A program made the translations under genes and the position numbers. Positions 29,125-41,359 of a stretch of 64,000 nt of DNA are shown one piece after another. Origin of the DNA: Bradyrhizobium sp. NP1 (GTDB lineage: Bacteria > Pseudomonadota > Alphaproteobacteria > Rhizobiales > Xanthobacteraceae); NCBI RefSeq assembly GCF_030378205.1, contig NZ_CP127385.1, forward strand, positions 6,426,001 through 6,490,000, read 5' to 3'. The notes under the pieces are model-generated. The model was not told the origin of the DNA. It made no database searches and was given only the letters and a program-made list of their open reading frames with translations. Position 1 is the stretch's first letter; every line of letters begins with the position of its first letter.

Positions 29125-31773
29125 TCAGAGCTCCTTGGCAAGACGGGTGATCGCGGGCTTGATGGAAGTTGCCGCGTCGTCATAGCCCGCCCACGCCTTG
29201 GTCTTCGAAAGCAAAGCCGGCACGGAGCGGATGGTGTATCGCTTCGGATCGAGATCGCTTTTGAGCTGCGTCCAGGTCAGCGGCATCGAGACCGTCGCGC
29301 CGGGCCGCGCACGCGGCGAGAGCACCGCGACCGCCGTCGACATCCGGTCGTTGCGCAGATAGTCGAGGAAAATCTTCCCCTTGCGCTTCTGCTTCGACAT
29401 GTTGAGCAGGTAGTCCTCGGGCTTGTCGTTGGCCATCCACTGGCAGATGCCTTGCGCGAAGGCCTTCGCTTCCTTCCACGTCACCTTCTCGCGGGCCCCA
29501 TGCAGCAGCGGCGTCACGACGTGCAGGCCCTTGCCGCCCGTGGTCTTGCAGAAGCTTTCGAGGCCGACCGCCGCAAGCCGCTGGCGCATCTCCCTCGCGG
29601 CCTCGATCACCTCGGTGAACGCGACATCCGGCGCGGGATCGAGATCGAACACCAGCCGGCCCGGCGTATCATAGGCATAAGGCGCGCAATTCCACGGATG
29701 CAGCTCGAGCCCGCCGATCTGCGCCACTGCGGCGAGCCCCTCGACCCGGTCGATCTGCAAATACGGCTTGCGGTCGCCGGAGACCTTGGCGAGCTCCAGA
29801 TATTTCGACGTGCCCTGCATCGCGTGGCGCTGGAAGAACGTTTCGCCGTCGATGCCGTCGGGACCGCGGACGATCGAGCAGGGCCGGCCCTTGAGATGGC
29901 CGATCATCCATTCGCCGACCGCCTCGAAATAGCGCGCGAGGTCGAGCTTGGTGACGCCTTCGCCGTCGCCCCCGTCAGGCCACAGCTCCTTGTCGGGCTT
30001 CGAGATCACGACCCCCATCACCTCGGCGGATTTTCCCTTGGCGGGCGACGATTTGACGAAGGCCGATTTCTTCGCCTCGGCGGCCAGCGCGGGCACCGGG
30101 TCGGCGAGCTCGCCCGCGCTCGGCATCTCCGCCTTCACCTCACGGGCCGGCTTGTCCTGGCGCAATCCCTTGAAGGCGGCCTGCCTGATGTTTCCACCCT
30201 CGGTCCAGCCGGCGAATTCGATCTCCGCCACGAGCTCGGGCTTCAGCCAATGCATATCGCGGGTCTTGCGCGGCGCATTCTCGCCGCCGAACGGGCTCTG
30301 GTCGGAGGCTGCCTTCTTCAGCGCCGGCATCAGCCGCCGTACCGTGTCCTGGCCAAAGCCGGTGCCGATCACGCCGACATAGGCGAGATGGTCGTCGCGA
30401 TAGACGCCGGCGAGCAGCGAACGGAATTTGCCGTTCGTCGTCTTCCAGCCGCCGAGCACCACCTCATGCCCGGCGCGGCACTTCGCCTTGGTCCAGCTCT
30501 CGCTGCGGCCGGAGCGGTAGGGCGCGCTGAGCTTTTTCGAGATGATGCCTTCGAGCGACAGCTTGCGCACCGATTCCAGCATGGCTTCGCCATCGACCTC
30601 GAAATGCTCGACGTAACGAATCTGCTCGGAGCGATGCGCCTCGAGCAGCGCCTTCAGCCGCGCCTTGCGCTCGCGCAGCGGCAGGCGGCGCAGGTCCTCG
30701 CCCTCGGCAAACAGCAGGTCGAACGCGAAAAAGATCAGCGCATTGGTCTTGCCGTCGGAGATCGCTGCCTGCAGCGCCGAAAAGTTCGGCGCTCCCTTGT
30801 CGTCGAGCGCGACGATCTCGCCATCGATCAGCGCATCCGGCAGCTTGAGCGCCTGCTTCGCGATGCTCTTGAACTTGTCGGTCCAGTCGAGCCCCTTGCG
30901 GGTCTTCAGCGTCGCCTCGCCGTCTTCGACGCGCAACTGCACGCGGTAGCCGTCGAACTTGATTTCGTGGCCCCAGGCCTCGCCGCTCGGCGGGAGATCG
31001 ACCAGCGTGCAGAGCTCGGGCGCGACGAAATCCGGCATCGCCGCGACTTTTTTCGGCGCGACCGCCTTTGGCGCTGCAGCGCCCGCCCTGGTTTTCGCAC
31101 GCGCCTCGGCCGCCTCACCACGGTTGGACTGCCACACCGCGTCGGCCCGGGCGCGGCCGTTCTTGGCCAGCATGAAGGGCTTTGGTGCGCGCCCCTTGCC
31201 CGCGGCGATCTCTTCCATGGTGCGGCCGGAAGCGACGGAACGATCCTCGTCGAGGATGTCGTTGGCCTTGCCCTCGCGGGCGAACTCGTCGCGATGCTTG
31301 ATCAGGAGCCAGTTCGTTCGCTTGCCGCCGTCGCGATCGCGGCGCATCCGCACCAGCACCCAGCTGCCGTGCAGCTTCTCGCCATCAAGCGTGAATTTGA
31401 GGTCACCCTTCTTGTAGCCGCGCTCGGGATCGTCCGATTCCCAGTAGCCGCGGTCCCAGAGCTGCACCGTGCCGCCGCCATACTGGCCCTTCGGGATCGT
31501 GCCTTCGAAATCGCCGTAGTCGAGCGGATGGTCCTCGACCTCGACCGCGAGCCGCTTGTCGCGCGGATCGAGCGAGGGCCCGCGCGTCACCGCCCAGGAC
31601 TTGAAGACGCCGTCGAATTCGAGCCGGAAATCGTAGTGCAGCCGGGTCGCTGCATGTTTCTGGATGACAAAGCGTCGATGCTTCGCGGACGCGACGCGGA
31701 CCTCGCCGGTCGGCTCGTCGGTCTTCTCGAAATCGCGCTTCTTCCGGTAGGTGGAAAGATTCCTCAGCGACAC
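29125..31773 (-). CDS. ligD: ATP-dependent DNA ligase D (NHEJ)
   Basis: The multifunctional end-joining enzyme of bacterial non-homologous end joining. Starting at GTG 31773 it is 882 aa. The 3'-phosphoesterase domain comes first (about 1-170: [27 protein letters not shown]). The ligase domain is in the middle, with adenylated Lys272 in HEIKFDGYR. The polymerase/primase domain is C-terminal, with [10 protein letters not shown] carrying its metal-binding aspartates. I chose GTG 31773 because family similarity begins at [14 protein letters not shown]; upstream codons would run through the shared promoter with ku. It works with Ku, encoded divergently 138 nt away. Confidence 0.95.
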   Translation of the reverse strand: MSLRNLSTYRKKRDFEKTDEPTGEVRVASAKHRRFVIQKHAATRLHYDFRLEFDGVFKSWAVTRGPSLDPRDKRLAVEVEDHPLDYGDFEGTIPKGQYGGGTVQLWDRGYWESDDPERGYKKGDLKFTLDGEKLHGSWVLVRMRRDRDGGKRTNWLLIKHRDEFAREGKANDILDEDRSVASGRTMEEIAAGKGRAPKPFMLAKNGRARADAVWQSNRGEAAEARAKTRAGAAAPKAVAPKKVAAMPDFVAPELCTLVDLPPSGEAWGHEIKFDGYRVQLRVEDGEATLKTRKGLDWTDKFKSIAKQALKLPDALIDGEIVALDDKGAPNFSALQAAISDGKTNALIFFAFDLLFAEGEDLRRLPLRERKARLKALLEAHRSEQIRYVEHFEVDGEAMLESVRKLSLEGIISKKLSAPYRSGRSESWTKAKCRAGHEVVLGGWKTTNGKFRSLLAGVYRDDHLAYVGVIGTGFGQDTVRRLMPALKKAASDQSPFGGENAPRKTRDMHWLKPELVAEIEFAGWTEGGNIRQAAFKGLRQDKPAREVKAEMPSAGELADPVPALAAEAKKSAFVKSSPAKGKSAEVMGVVISKPDKELWPDGGDGEGVTKLDLARYFEAVGEWMIGHLKGRPCSIVRGPDGIDGETFFQRHAMQGTSKYLELAKVSGDRKPYLQIDRVEGLAAVAQIGGLELHPWNCAPYAYDTPGRLVFDLDPAPDVAFTEVIEAAREMRQRLAAVGLESFCKTTGGKGLHVVTPLLHGAREKVTWKEAKAFAQGICQWMANDKPEDYLLNMSKQKRKGKIFLDYLRNDRMSTAVAVLSPRARPGATVSMPLTWTQLKSDLDPKRYTIRSVPALLSKTKAWAGYDDAATSIKPAITRLAKEL

Positions 31774-31848
31774 AATCGATCCCGCCAATCCTTGCGATCC
31801 CGCCAATTCTTGCCTCGGGCCGCAGCCTAACAGCAGAAATGCCCACCC

Positions 31849-31873
31849 GGAACCAAAACCCGTCACACCGGTT
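31849..31873 (+). promoter_or_regulatory. Sigma-EcfG-like promoter of ku
   Basis: GGAAC (31849-31853), 16 nt, GGTT (31870-31873), about 38 nt before the ku ATG. The -10 has one mismatch to CGTT. It interdigitates with the equivalent promoter on the other strand. Confidence 0.5.
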
Positions 31874-31881
31874 GGGGTTCC
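31857..31881 (-). promoter_or_regulatory. Sigma-EcfG-like promoter of ligD
   Basis: On the minus strand GGAAC (31877-31881), 16 nt, GGTT (31857-31860). It uses the same -35, spacing and -10 as the ku promoter and overlaps it almost completely. The ligD GTG lies 83 nt downstream. Confidence 0.5.
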
Positions 31882-31910
31882 GAAACTATCTGATAATGCT
31901 GGAGATTGGC

Positions 31911-32798
31911 ATGGCTCCCCGCGCCTATTGGAAGGGTACGCTCAAGCTGTCGCTCGTGAGCTGCCCGGTGCGACTTTACCCTGCGTCCACCTCGGTCGAG
32001 AAAACCCGCTTCCACATGATCAACAGGGAGACCGGCAACCGGCTCAAGCAGCAGATGATCGATTCGGAGACGGGCGATGTGGTGGAAGGCGATCACAAGG
32101 CGCGCGGCTACGAACTGACCAAAGGCAAATATGTCGAGATCGACAAGGACGAGCTGGAAGCCGTCCAGATCGAGAGCACCCATACGATCGAGATCGACAG
32201 CTTCGTGCCAAAGGATGAGATCGACAAGCGCTACCTCGATCATCCCTATTACATCGTTCCCGACGGCAAGGCGGGCGCCGATGCCTTCGCCGTCATTCGC
32301 GACGCCATGAAGAAGAGTGATCGGGTGGCGCTGGCGCGCATCGTGCTGACGAACCGCGAGCACGTGATGGCGATCGAGCCGCTCGGCAAGGGCCTTGTCG
32401 GCACCACGCTGCGCTACCCTTACGAGCTGCGCGACGAAAGCGAGTATTTCGACGACATCAGGACCGCGAAGATCACAAAGGACATGGTCGAGCTTGCCGG
32501 CCATATCCTCCAGAGCAAGGCCGCGCATTTCGATCCGTCGAAATTCAGGGACGAATATGAGGACGCGTTGAAGGCGCTGGTCCGGCGCAAGGCCGCGGGC
32601 AAGCCGATCAAGATGCCTGCGCGCGAAGAGCGGCCGGACAACGTGGTCAGCCTGATGGACGCGTTGAAGCAGAGCCTGAAGCATCGGCGCGGCGCCGCGC
32701 GACGGCCGGGCGCCTCGCACGGGCGGCGCCGGACCGCGCAACGCCGTTCGGCGCGGCGGCCGCATCGCGGGGCGGCACGGCATCGCAAGGCGGGCTGA
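31911..32798 (+). CDS. ku: Non-homologous end joining protein Ku
   Basis: The bacterial Ku homodimer subunit that encircles broken DNA ends and recruits LigD. At 295 aa it begins at ATG 31911 with GGAG 7 nt upstream; family similarity starts exactly there ([20 protein letters not shown]). The core beta-barrel region includes RARGYE-type [20 protein letters not shown] and [13 protein letters not shown]. The last 35 residues form an Arg/His-rich basic tail, typical of Ku proteins that thread or bind DNA. It is divergent from ligD and convergent with kdpE, only 12 nt apart. Confidence 0.95.
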   Translation: MAPRAYWKGTLKLSLVSCPVRLYPASTSVEKTRFHMINRETGNRLKQQMIDSETGDVVEGDHKARGYELTKGKYVEIDKDELEAVQIESTHTIEIDSFVPKDEIDKRYLDHPYYIVPDGKAGADAFAVIRDAMKKSDRVALARIVLTNREHVMAIEPLGKGLVGTTLRYPYELRDESEYFDDIRTAKITKDMVELAGHILQSKAAHFDPSKFRDEYEDALKALVRRKAAGKPIKMPAREERPDNVVSLMDALKQSLKHRRGAARRPGASHGRRRTAQRRSARRPHRGAARHRKAG

Positions 32799-32810
32799 AG
32801 TTCGGTCCGA

Positions 32811-33497
32811 TCAATCCGCGCGCAGGCGATAGCCGATCCCGGTCTCGGTCAGCACGAAATGCGGGCGTTCCGGATCGGCCTCGATCTTCTGGCGGAGCTG
32901 GCGCACATAGACCCGCAAATATTGCGCGTCGGTCAATTCGTCCCACAGCTCCTTCAGGAGAAAGCGGTGGGTGAGCACCTTGCCGGCATGCTGCACCAGA
33001 ACGCGCAGCAGGTCGTATTCCTTCGGCGACAGCCTGACCTCGCGCTCGCCGACCTTGACGATGCGGCGCACCAGGTCGACGGAAAGATCTCCTGAACGGA
33101 ACACCGGGCGTTCGCCATGGGCCTGCAACTGGTGCCGCAGCGCGGCGCGCATGCGCGCAAGCAGCTCGTCCATGCCGAACGGCTTGGTCAGATAATCGTC
33201 GGCGCCGAGGTCGAGCGCCTCGACCTTGCCGGCCTCGTCGCCGCGGCTCGACAGCACCACGATCGGCACGGCATCGTTGCGGCCGCGGATCATGCGCAAC
33301 AGCTCGAGCCCCTGGATGTCGGGCAGGCCGAGGTCGAGAATGATCAGCGCCGGGCTCTCGGCCAGCAGCTCCAGCGCGGTGCGGCCGTTGGCGGCTTCCA
33401 GGATTTCATAGCCCTGCGTGCTCAGGCCCATCCGCAACAATTTTCGGATCGGCGGCTCGTCATCGATGACCAGAACCTTGATCGACGGAGAGTTCAT
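32811..33497 (-). CDS. kdpE: KDP operon response regulator KdpE
   Basis: An OmpR/PhoB-family transcription factor of 228 aa. The receiver domain (1 to about 120) has the acidic pocket IDDE (11-14) and phospho-acceptor Asp55 in IILDLGLPD. The winged-helix DNA-binding domain follows (KEYDLLRVLVQHAGKV). It is phosphorylated by KdpD and activates the kdp operon under K+ limitation or osmotic stress. It overlaps kdpD by 4 nt. A candidate operator for it occurs before kdp and before several small genes nearby. Confidence 0.95.
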   Translation of the reverse strand: MNSPSIKVLVIDDEPPIRKLLRMGLSTQGYEILEAANGRTALELLAESPALIILDLGLPDIQGLELLRMIRGRNDAVPIVVLSSRGDEAGKVEALDLGADDYLTKPFGMDELLARMRAALRHQLQAHGERPVFRSGDLSVDLVRRIVKVGEREVRLSPKEYDLLRVLVQHAGKVLTHRFLLKELWDELTDAQYLRVYVRQLRQKIEADPERPHFVLTETGIGYRLRAD

Positions 33498-36211
33498 GCG
33501 GCGGTATCCAGCGTTTGCGTTTCGGCCGGCACCGGCAGGCGGATCATGATCACGGCACCGCTGCGGTCCGTGCGGTTGGCGGCGACGATCGTGCCATGCA
33601 TGGCCTCGACGAAGCCGCGCGAGATGGCAAGTCCGAGCCCGGTGCCGGGCCGGACGTGGTCGCCCTTCTGTACACGATAGAACTTGTCGAACACGCTCTC
33701 CAGCTCGCCTTTCGGGATGCCCTCACCCTCATCGGCGATCTGCAGCGTCACCTGCCCGTCGTCGCGCCCGCTGCGGATCGCGATCGTGGTGTCGGGCGGC
33801 GAATATTTCGCCGCATTGTCGAGCAGGTTGAACACCACCTGCTCGAACAGCACCGCGTCCAGCCTGAGCATCGGCAGCTCCGCGGCCAACTCCAGCGACA
33901 CCCTGTGGCGCGCCAGTATCTTGCCGGCCCGGCGCAACGCGCTGCCGACGATCTCGCCGATGTCGTGCAGCGCCAGATTCGGCGCGATCGCGCCGGATTC
34001 GATCCTCGTCATGTCGAGCAGATTGGCGATGAAGCGGTTGAGCCGCTCGGATTCGTCGATCACGGTCGCCAGCAGATCACGCTTCTCGGCATCGGACAGG
34101 CCGCTGGCGAGGTCGCGCATGGTCGAGGCTGCGCCCAGCACCGAGGCGAGCGGCGTCTTCAGGTCGTGCGAGATCGAGGTCAGGAGCGCCGAGCGCAGCC
34201 GCTCGGATTCCACGGTGCGCTTGACCCGGTCCATGTCCTCGACCAGCAGCACACGCTCGATCGCGAGAGCGCCCTGGTCGACCAGGGCGTCCAGCAGCCG
34301 GCGCTGGTCGGGCGTCAGCAGCGGGCCGGTACGGTCATTGTCGATGCCGATGACGCCGATCGGCCCGCGCCCGGTACGCATCGGCTGGAACAGCCGTTTT
34401 GCCCCCGGCAGCGTGTCGGAGCCGCGTCCGGCCGGACGGTCGTTGCCCCAGGCCCAGTTCGCCGCGGCGAGATCGGCCTGGTCGAGCTGGTCTTCCGGCG
34501 GATAGCCCGCCTTCACCGTCAGCACGCCGTTCTCCGGCAACAGCAGCACCACGCGCACCTTGAGCATCAGCGCGGTCTGGTAGGCGGTCGCCCACAGCAC
34601 GTCGTCGAGCGTCGCGGTGCCGGCGAGCTTGCGGCTGAAGGCGTAAAGCTGCTCGGTGGTCCGCACCCGCCCGATTGCGGTATCAGCCTGTGTGCGCACG
34701 CGCGCGGCGACGTTTGACACCAGCACGGCAATCAGCATGAAGAAGAAGAATGCCGCGATATTGGTCGGATCGGTGATGGTGAAGGTATAGATCGGCGGCA
34801 GGAAGAAGAAATTGTAGCACAGCGAGGCGGCGACGCTGGCAAGCAGCGACGGCCACAGGCCGTAGCGCACGGCGACGACGACGACGGCGGTGAGAAACAC
34901 CAGATCGACGTTCTCGATGCGGAACCACGGCTGGATCAGCTCGGCGGCGGCAAGGCCGACCGCCGCGATCACCAGCGCCATCAGATAGGGCCGCGGGTTG
35001 AACGGCTCCACGCCCGCCGCGGTCTGCACCTTGCCGGCCGGTCCGGGCGGCAAATCATCGCCGGCAATCACGTTGACGCTGATATTGCCGGCCCGCCGCA
35101 CCAGATCGTGCACCACCGAGCCCTGCACGATCTCGAACCAGCGCGAGCGCGTCGACTTGCCGATGATGATCTGGGTGACGTTGTTGGCCTGCGCGAACTT
35201 GATGATGTCGTCGGCGATGCGGCGCCCGACCCCGGGGATGGTGAGGGCCTCGCCGCCGAGGGTCTCGGCAAGCCGCATGGTGTCGGCGAGCCGATCGCGC
35301 TGCTCGTCGGTGAGTTGCAGGCTGCGCCGGGTCTCGATCGAGATCGCAGTCCATGGCGCATGCACGCGATCGGCGATGCGCTTGGTGTAGCGCACGAGCC
35401 CGGCCGCACGCGGATCCTCGCTGACGCAGACCAGGATGCGTTCGCCGGCGGCCCAGGGCCCGGCGATTGCATTGGCCTGCATGTGGGTCAGGAGCTGCTC
35501 GTCGACCCGGTCGGCGGTCCGCCGCAGCGCCAGCTCACGCAGCGCCGTGAGGTTGCCGGGCGAAAAATAATGCTCGAGCGCGCGCTCGGCCTGCTTGGGA
35601 ACGTAGACCTTTCCCTCTTTCAGCCGCTGGATCAGGTCGTCGGGGGTAAGATCGATCAGCTCGATGCCGTCGGCACGGTCGAAGATCGAATCCGGCACCG
35701 TTTCGCGCACCCTCACATGCGTGATCTGCGCGACCACGTCGTTCAGGCTTTCGATATGCTGGACGTTGACCGCGGTATAGACGTCGATGCCGCGGGTCAG
35801 CAGCTCCTCGACGTCGAGATAGCGCTTCGGATGCCGGCAGCCGGGCGCGTTGGTGTGGGCGAGCTCGTCGACCAGCACGAGCTGCGGCCGCCGCGCGATC
35901 ACGGCATCGAGATCCATCTCCTCCAGGATCTGGTCGCGGTATTCGAGGCGCTTGCGCGGGATGATTTCGAGGCCGCGCAGCAGCGCTTCCGTCTCCGCCC
36001 GGCCGTGCGTTTCGACGACGCCCACCACGACGTCGACGCCGGACTTCGCCCGGGCATGCGCGCTCTGCAGCATCTCGTAGGTCTTGCCGACGCCGGGGGC
36101 GGCACCGATGAAGATCTTCAGCCGCCCGACGCCGTTTTCCTCGCGCCGGGCGGCTTCCAACAGGGCTTCGGGCGACGGACGCTGTTCAGGATCTCGGCGT
36201 TGACTGGCCAT
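33494..36211 (-). CDS. kdpD: Osmosensitive K+ channel histidine kinase KdpD
   Basis: A 905-aa sensor kinase with the full KdpD layout. The N-terminal KdpD domain has Walker A GAAPGVGKT (36-44). A UspA-like domain lies around 250-370, then four closely spaced membrane helices (about 400-500), a GAF domain, and HisKA/HATPase at the C-terminus, with phospho-acceptor His682 in SISHDLKTPL. It senses K+ availability and turgor and phosphorylates KdpE. Its gene follows kdpC with a 41-nt gap, so the order is kdpFABCDE in one direction. Confidence 0.95.
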   Translation of the reverse strand: MASQRRDPEQRPSPEALLEAARREENGVGRLKIFIGAAPGVGKTYEMLQSAHARAKSGVDVVVGVVETHGRAETEALLRGLEIIPRKRLEYRDQILEEMDLDAVIARRPQLVLVDELAHTNAPGCRHPKRYLDVEELLTRGIDVYTAVNVQHIESLNDVVAQITHVRVRETVPDSIFDRADGIELIDLTPDDLIQRLKEGKVYVPKQAERALEHYFSPGNLTALRELALRRTADRVDEQLLTHMQANAIAGPWAAGERILVCVSEDPRAAGLVRYTKRIADRVHAPWTAISIETRRSLQLTDEQRDRLADTMRLAETLGGEALTIPGVGRRIADDIIKFAQANNVTQIIIGKSTRSRWFEIVQGSVVHDLVRRAGNISVNVIAGDDLPPGPAGKVQTAAGVEPFNPRPYLMALVIAAVGLAAAELIQPWFRIENVDLVFLTAVVVVAVRYGLWPSLLASVAASLCYNFFFLPPIYTFTITDPTNIAAFFFFMLIAVLVSNVAARVRTQADTAIGRVRTTEQLYAFSRKLAGTATLDDVLWATAYQTALMLKVRVVLLLPENGVLTVKAGYPPEDQLDQADLAAANWAWGNDRPAGRGSDTLPGAKRLFQPMRTGRGPIGVIGIDNDRTGPLLTPDQRRLLDALVDQGALAIERVLLVEDMDRVKRTVESERLRSALLTSISHDLKTPLASVLGAASTMRDLASGLSDAEKRDLLATVIDESERLNRFIANLLDMTRIESGAIAPNLALHDIGEIVGSALRRAGKILARHRVSLELAAELPMLRLDAVLFEQVVFNLLDNAAKYSPPDTTIAIRSGRDDGQVTLQIADEGEGIPKGELESVFDKFYRVQKGDHVRPGTGLGLAISRGFVEAMHGTIVAANRTDRSGAVIMIRLPVPAETQTLDTAA

Positions 36212-36252
36212 ACCGCATTATAGTCGCAGCACCGCGCATTCGCCTAGCGCGG

Positions 36253-36855
36253 CTATTTCGCCGCCGCATCCAGCGCCAAATTGAGCGCCAGCACGTTGAC
36301 GCGGCGCTCGCCGAGCAGGCCGGCAAAGCGGGCCTGCGTGTTCTGCGCTACCAGCTCGCGGACACGCTCTTCGGGCATGTTGCGCGCCTTCGCCACCCGC
36401 CGCACCTGGAAGAGCGCGCCTTCCGGCGAGATATCGGGGTCGAGGCCGCTCGCCGAGGTGGTGACGAGGTCGGCGGGCACCGGCGTCGACGGATTTTCCG
36501 TCTTCAGCTTGTCGACGTCCTCCTTCAGACGGTCGGCCAGCGCCTTGCTGGTCGGCCCGAGATTGGAGCCGCCGGAATTGGCCGCGTTATAGGGCGCCGG
36601 CACGGTCTTGGTGGAATCGGCGGGATCGGGCGCCGTGGTCGCCGAGAGCCGGCCGTGGAAATACTTCTCGTCCTTGAATTCCTGGCCGATCAGCGCCGAG
36701 CCGACCACCTTGCCGTCCTTCTCGATCAGGCTGCCTTGCGCCTGCGTCGGGAAAAGCACGCCGGCAATGCCGGTCATGGCGAGGGGATAGGCCAGGCCCG
36801 TGATCAGCGTAAGCGCGACCAGGAGCACGATGGCGGGACGGATTTCTCTGATCAT
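36253..36855 (-). CDS. kdpC: K+-transporting ATPase KdpC subunit
   Basis: The 200-aa accessory subunit that stabilises the KdpFABC complex and assists ATP binding. One N-terminal membrane helix (about 8-32, [23 protein letters not shown]) precedes a periplasmic domain. The domain holds the family strings [28 protein letters not shown] and [19 protein letters not shown]. Length is typical. Separated from kdpB by a 73-nt gap containing a shortened dispersed repeat. Confidence 0.95.
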   Translation of the reverse strand: MIREIRPAIVLLVALTLITGLAYPLAMTGIAGVLFPTQAQGSLIEKDGKVVGSALIGQEFKDEKYFHGRLSATTAPDPADSTKTVPAPYNAANSGGSNLGPTSKALADRLKEDVDKLKTENPSTPVPADLVTTSASGLDPDISPEGALFQVRRVAKARNMPEERVRELVAQNTQARFAGLLGERRVNVLALNLALDAAAK

Positions 36856-36869
36856 GGTGTGTCTCCTTT

Positions 36870-36921
36870 GTCATTGCGAGGAGCGAAGCGACGAAGCAAT
36901 CGCTGCGCTCGCAGTGACGAC
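36870..36921. repeat. Dispersed palindromic repeat within kdpB-kdpC gap (short version)
   Basis: GTCATTGCGAG (36870-36880) is complementary to CTCGCAGTGAC (36909-36919 or so), with the familiar GAGCGAAGCGACGAAGCAATC between. It is a shortened member of the same family as 56514-56597, which has the complete second GATTGCTTCGC half. Confidence 0.75.
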
Positions 36922-36928
36922 ATGCTGT

Positions 36929-39046
<2,118 letters not shown>

Positions 39047-39068
39047 GGATGTAACTCCGAAAGATCGA

Positions 39069-40769
39069 TCAGAACAGGTTGCCGGCATTGTCAGCGAGAT
39101 GCTCGACGATCGGCCCCAGCGCGAGCGCGGGGAAGAAGGTCAGACCGCCGATGATCAGGATGACGCCGACGACGAGGCCGACGAACAGGCTGCCCGTGGT
39201 CGGGAAGGTGCCGGCCGAGGGCGGAATCGATTTCTTGCTCGCGAGCGAGCCGGCGATCGCCATCGCCGGCACGATCATGAAGAAGCGGCCGACGAACATC
39301 GCGCTGGCAAGCGTCAGGTTATAGAAGAAGGTGTTGCCGGAGAGCCCAGCGAAGGCCGAGCCGTTGTTGCCGGTCGAGGACGTATAGGCATACAGCACCT
39401 CGGTGAAGCCGTGCGGACCCGCATTGGCCATCGACGCCACCGCCGACGGCAGCACGACCGCGACCGACGTCCAGCCGAGATACATCAGCGGCAGCACCAG
39501 GATCGCGAGCATCGCCATCTTGACCTCGCGCGCCTCGATCTTCTTGCCGACATACTCCGGCGTGCGGCCGACCATCAGGCCCGCCACGAAGATCGACAGG
39601 ATGACGAACAGCAGCATGCCGTAGAGCCCGGCGCCGACGCCGCCGACGATGATCTCGCCGAGCTGCATGTTGATCAGCGGGATCATGCCGCCGAGCGCGG
39701 TGAAGCTGTCATGCATGGCGTTGACGGCGCCGCACGAGGCCGCGGTGGTGACGACGGCAAACAACGCGGACCCGACGATGCCGAAGCGGACCTCCTTGCC
39801 TTCCATGTTGCCGGAAAGCCCCAGCGCCTGCATGGTGCTGGTGCCATTTGCTTCCGCCCAGTAGGCAACCGCGACGCCGGCCACGAACAGCACGCCCATC
39901 ACGGCGAGGATCGCCCAGCCCTGGCGCTGGTTGCCGACCATGCGGCCGAACACATTGGTCAGCGCCGCCCCGATCGCAAAGATCGAGATCATCTGCACGA
40001 AGTTCGACAGCGCGGTCGGGTTCTCGAAGGGATGCGCGGCATTGGCGTTGAAGAAGCCGCCGCCATTGGTGCCGAGCATCTTGATCGCGACCTGCGAGGC
40101 GACCGGGCCGACCGCGATGGTCTGCTTGGCGCCCTCCAGTGTCGTCGCGTCGACATAGGGACCGAGCGTCTGCGGCATGCCTTGCCAGACCAGGAACAGC
40201 GTGTAGACGACGCAGATCGGCAGCAGCACATAGAGCGTGCAGCGGGTGATATCGACCCAGAAGTTGCCGACGGTACGCGCCGAGGCCCGGGCAAAGCCGC
40301 GAATCAGCGCGACCGCGAGCACGATGCCGGTCGCCGCCGACAGGAAGTTCTGATGCGTGAGACCGACCATCTGGACGAGATAGGACAGCGTGCTTTCGCC
40401 ACCGTAGTTCTGCCAGTTGGTATTGGTGATGAAGCTGATCGCGGTGTTGAAGGAAAGATCTTCCGCGACCGCCGACTGTTCGGCCGGATTGAACGGAAGA
40501 TGGGCCTGCAGCCGCATCAGGAGGTAAATGACCAGGAAGCCGCCGACGTGGAACAGCAGCATCGCGACCGTGTAAGTCAGCCAATGCTGCTCGCGCCGCT
40601 CGTCGACGCCGCCGATCCAGTAGAGGCCGGCTTCGACCGGACGCAGCACCGGCGAGAGAAACGTGCGCTCGCCGCTGAACACGCGCGTCATGTACCAGCC
40701 GAGCGGCTTGGTGAGTGCGACGATGATCGCGCAATAAAGGATGATTTGAAGCCAGCCGATGACGGTCAT
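39069..40769 (-). CDS. kdpA: K+-transporting ATPase KdpA subunit
   Basis: The K+-binding, channel-like membrane subunit of KdpFABC (566 aa, about ten membrane helices). Selectivity-filter-type sequences are visible: [33 protein letters not shown] and [16 protein letters not shown] 40769 begins [17 protein letters not shown], the family's first helix. It follows kdpF with a 36-nt gap. Confidence 0.96.
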   Translation of the reverse strand: MTVIGWLQIILYCAIIVALTKPLGWYMTRVFSGERTFLSPVLRPVEAGLYWIGGVDERREQHWLTYTVAMLLFHVGGFLVIYLLMRLQAHLPFNPAEQSAVAEDLSFNTAISFITNTNWQNYGGESTLSYLVQMVGLTHQNFLSAATGIVLAVALIRGFARASARTVGNFWVDITRCTLYVLLPICVVYTLFLVWQGMPQTLGPYVDATTLEGAKQTIAVGPVASQVAIKMLGTNGGGFFNANAAHPFENPTALSNFVQMISIFAIGAALTNVFGRMVGNQRQGWAILAVMGVLFVAGVAVAYWAEANGTSTMQALGLSGNMEGKEVRFGIVGSALFAVVTTAASCGAVNAMHDSFTALGGMIPLINMQLGEIIVGGVGAGLYGMLLFVILSIFVAGLMVGRTPEYVGKKIEAREVKMAMLAILVLPLMYLGWTSVAVVLPSAVASMANAGPHGFTEVLYAYTSSTGNNGSAFAGLSGNTFFYNLTLASAMFVGRFFMIVPAMAIAGSLASKKSIPPSAGTFPTTGSLFVGLVVGVILIIGGLTFFPALALGPIVEHLADNAGNLF

Positions 40770-40805
40770 GGGAAACCCTTGGAGATGGCGGAGTTTGCGA
40801 GACGG

Positions 40806-40895
40806 TCAGAACCGCTCGGGCCGCAGCAGCGCGTAGGTCAGGTAGAACAGCAGGCCGAGTGAAACGAGGCCGGCGAGCGAATAGTCGAAGATCAT
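40806..40895 (-). CDS. kdpF: K+-transporting ATPase KdpF subunit
   Basis: A 29-residue single-span peptide, MIFDYSLAGLVSLGLLFYL then TYALLRPERF. The Y-LLRPERF ending is a KdpF hallmark. It stabilises the KdpABC complex in the membrane. It lies between kdpA and another tiny membrane ORF, all in the same direction, and has a GAG-rich ribosome binding site. Confidence 0.92.
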   Translation of the reverse strand: MIFDYSLAGLVSLGLLFYLTYALLRPERF

Positions 40896-40909
40896 GGGTT
40901 TCGCTCCTC

Positions 40910-40993
40910 TCAGAGCCGTTCGCAGGCATAGGTGTAGCCAATCGCAAGAGCGAAAAGGCCGAATGCGAGTGCGAGCATGACAAGATCGAGCAT
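40910..40993 (-). CDS. 27-aa membrane peptide at the head of the kdp operon
   Basis: ATG 40993 to TGA 40910 encodes 27 residues: one hydrophobic helix (VMLALAFGLFALAIGYTYA) ending CERL. It sits 14 nt before kdpF in the same direction, downstream of the kdp operator, so it is the first gene of the kdp transcript. The pattern resembles small peptides seen ahead of kdpF in related genera, often listed as KdpF-like or hypothetical. A role as a second small Kdp subunit is an inference from position and topology. Confidence 0.7.
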   Translation of the reverse strand: MLDLVMLALAFGLFALAIGYTYACERL

Positions 40994-41061
40994 GAGGTGT
41001 TCCCGTGCGTTCTCGAAAGGCCTTACGGCCTCTTGATCGCGGGAACAGGTGCCACCCGAAG

Positions 41062-41109
41062 CATAGGTTTTCGAGATAACCGAGCGGCCAACGTTATAGG
41101 AATCTTATA
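41062..41109 (-). promoter_or_regulatory. Kdp operon control region: KdpE-like direct repeat and -10-like element
   Basis: On the minus strand, in steps of 11 nt: TATAAGATTCC, TATAACGTTGG, CCGCTCGGTTA, TCTCGAAAACC, TATG. The paired half-sites TTTATA-N5-CCTATA resemble the E. coli KdpE site TTTATA-N5-TTTACA. The final TATG is at 41062-41065, 69 nt before the 27-aa ORF. Five further copies with the same spacing occur up to 45906. Confidence 0.65.
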
Positions 41110-41245
41110 AAGACGATCCTCTTCCGCCTCCTCCTGCAGGCGCCAGCGCCGCGATCGCGTTGACGCGCCACATCGCGGCGGCGCGGGCCTCGCGCGTTTC
41201 GCAGGATCACATATAGGCGGATGGCGGCACCCGGTCGCCGGCCCC
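41110..41245. other. Remainder of the kdp / 41360 divergent intergenic region
   Basis: The 366-bp gap 40994-41359 separates the kdp operon (minus) from the 41360 gene (plus). It contains the two regulatory motifs listed separately at 41062-41109 and 41246-41293, and a small hairpin GGCC-TTAC-GGCC (41019-41030) in the kdp leader. The part given here is GC-rich and I see no gene or further signal in it. Confidence 0.5.
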
Positions 41246-41293
41246 TATGAAATCCCTATATCTTGGCCTGCCGATCCCTCTCGTTTTCCAACA
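41246..41293 (+). promoter_or_regulatory. KdpE-like direct-repeat motif before the 41360 gene
   Basis: TATGAAATCCC, TATATCTTGGC, CTGCCGATCCC, TCTCGTTTTCC at 11-nt steps. The half-sites are CCTATG-N5-CCTATA. The fifth unit is AACA instead of TATG, so this copy is the weakest of the six. It lies 67 nt before the ATG. Confidence 0.45.
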
Positions 41294-41359
41294 GCGTTCC
41301 GACCATCTTGCCGGCAACGGCCGCATCGATCGCGGCCTTTCCGTCATTGGAACGCCGTC

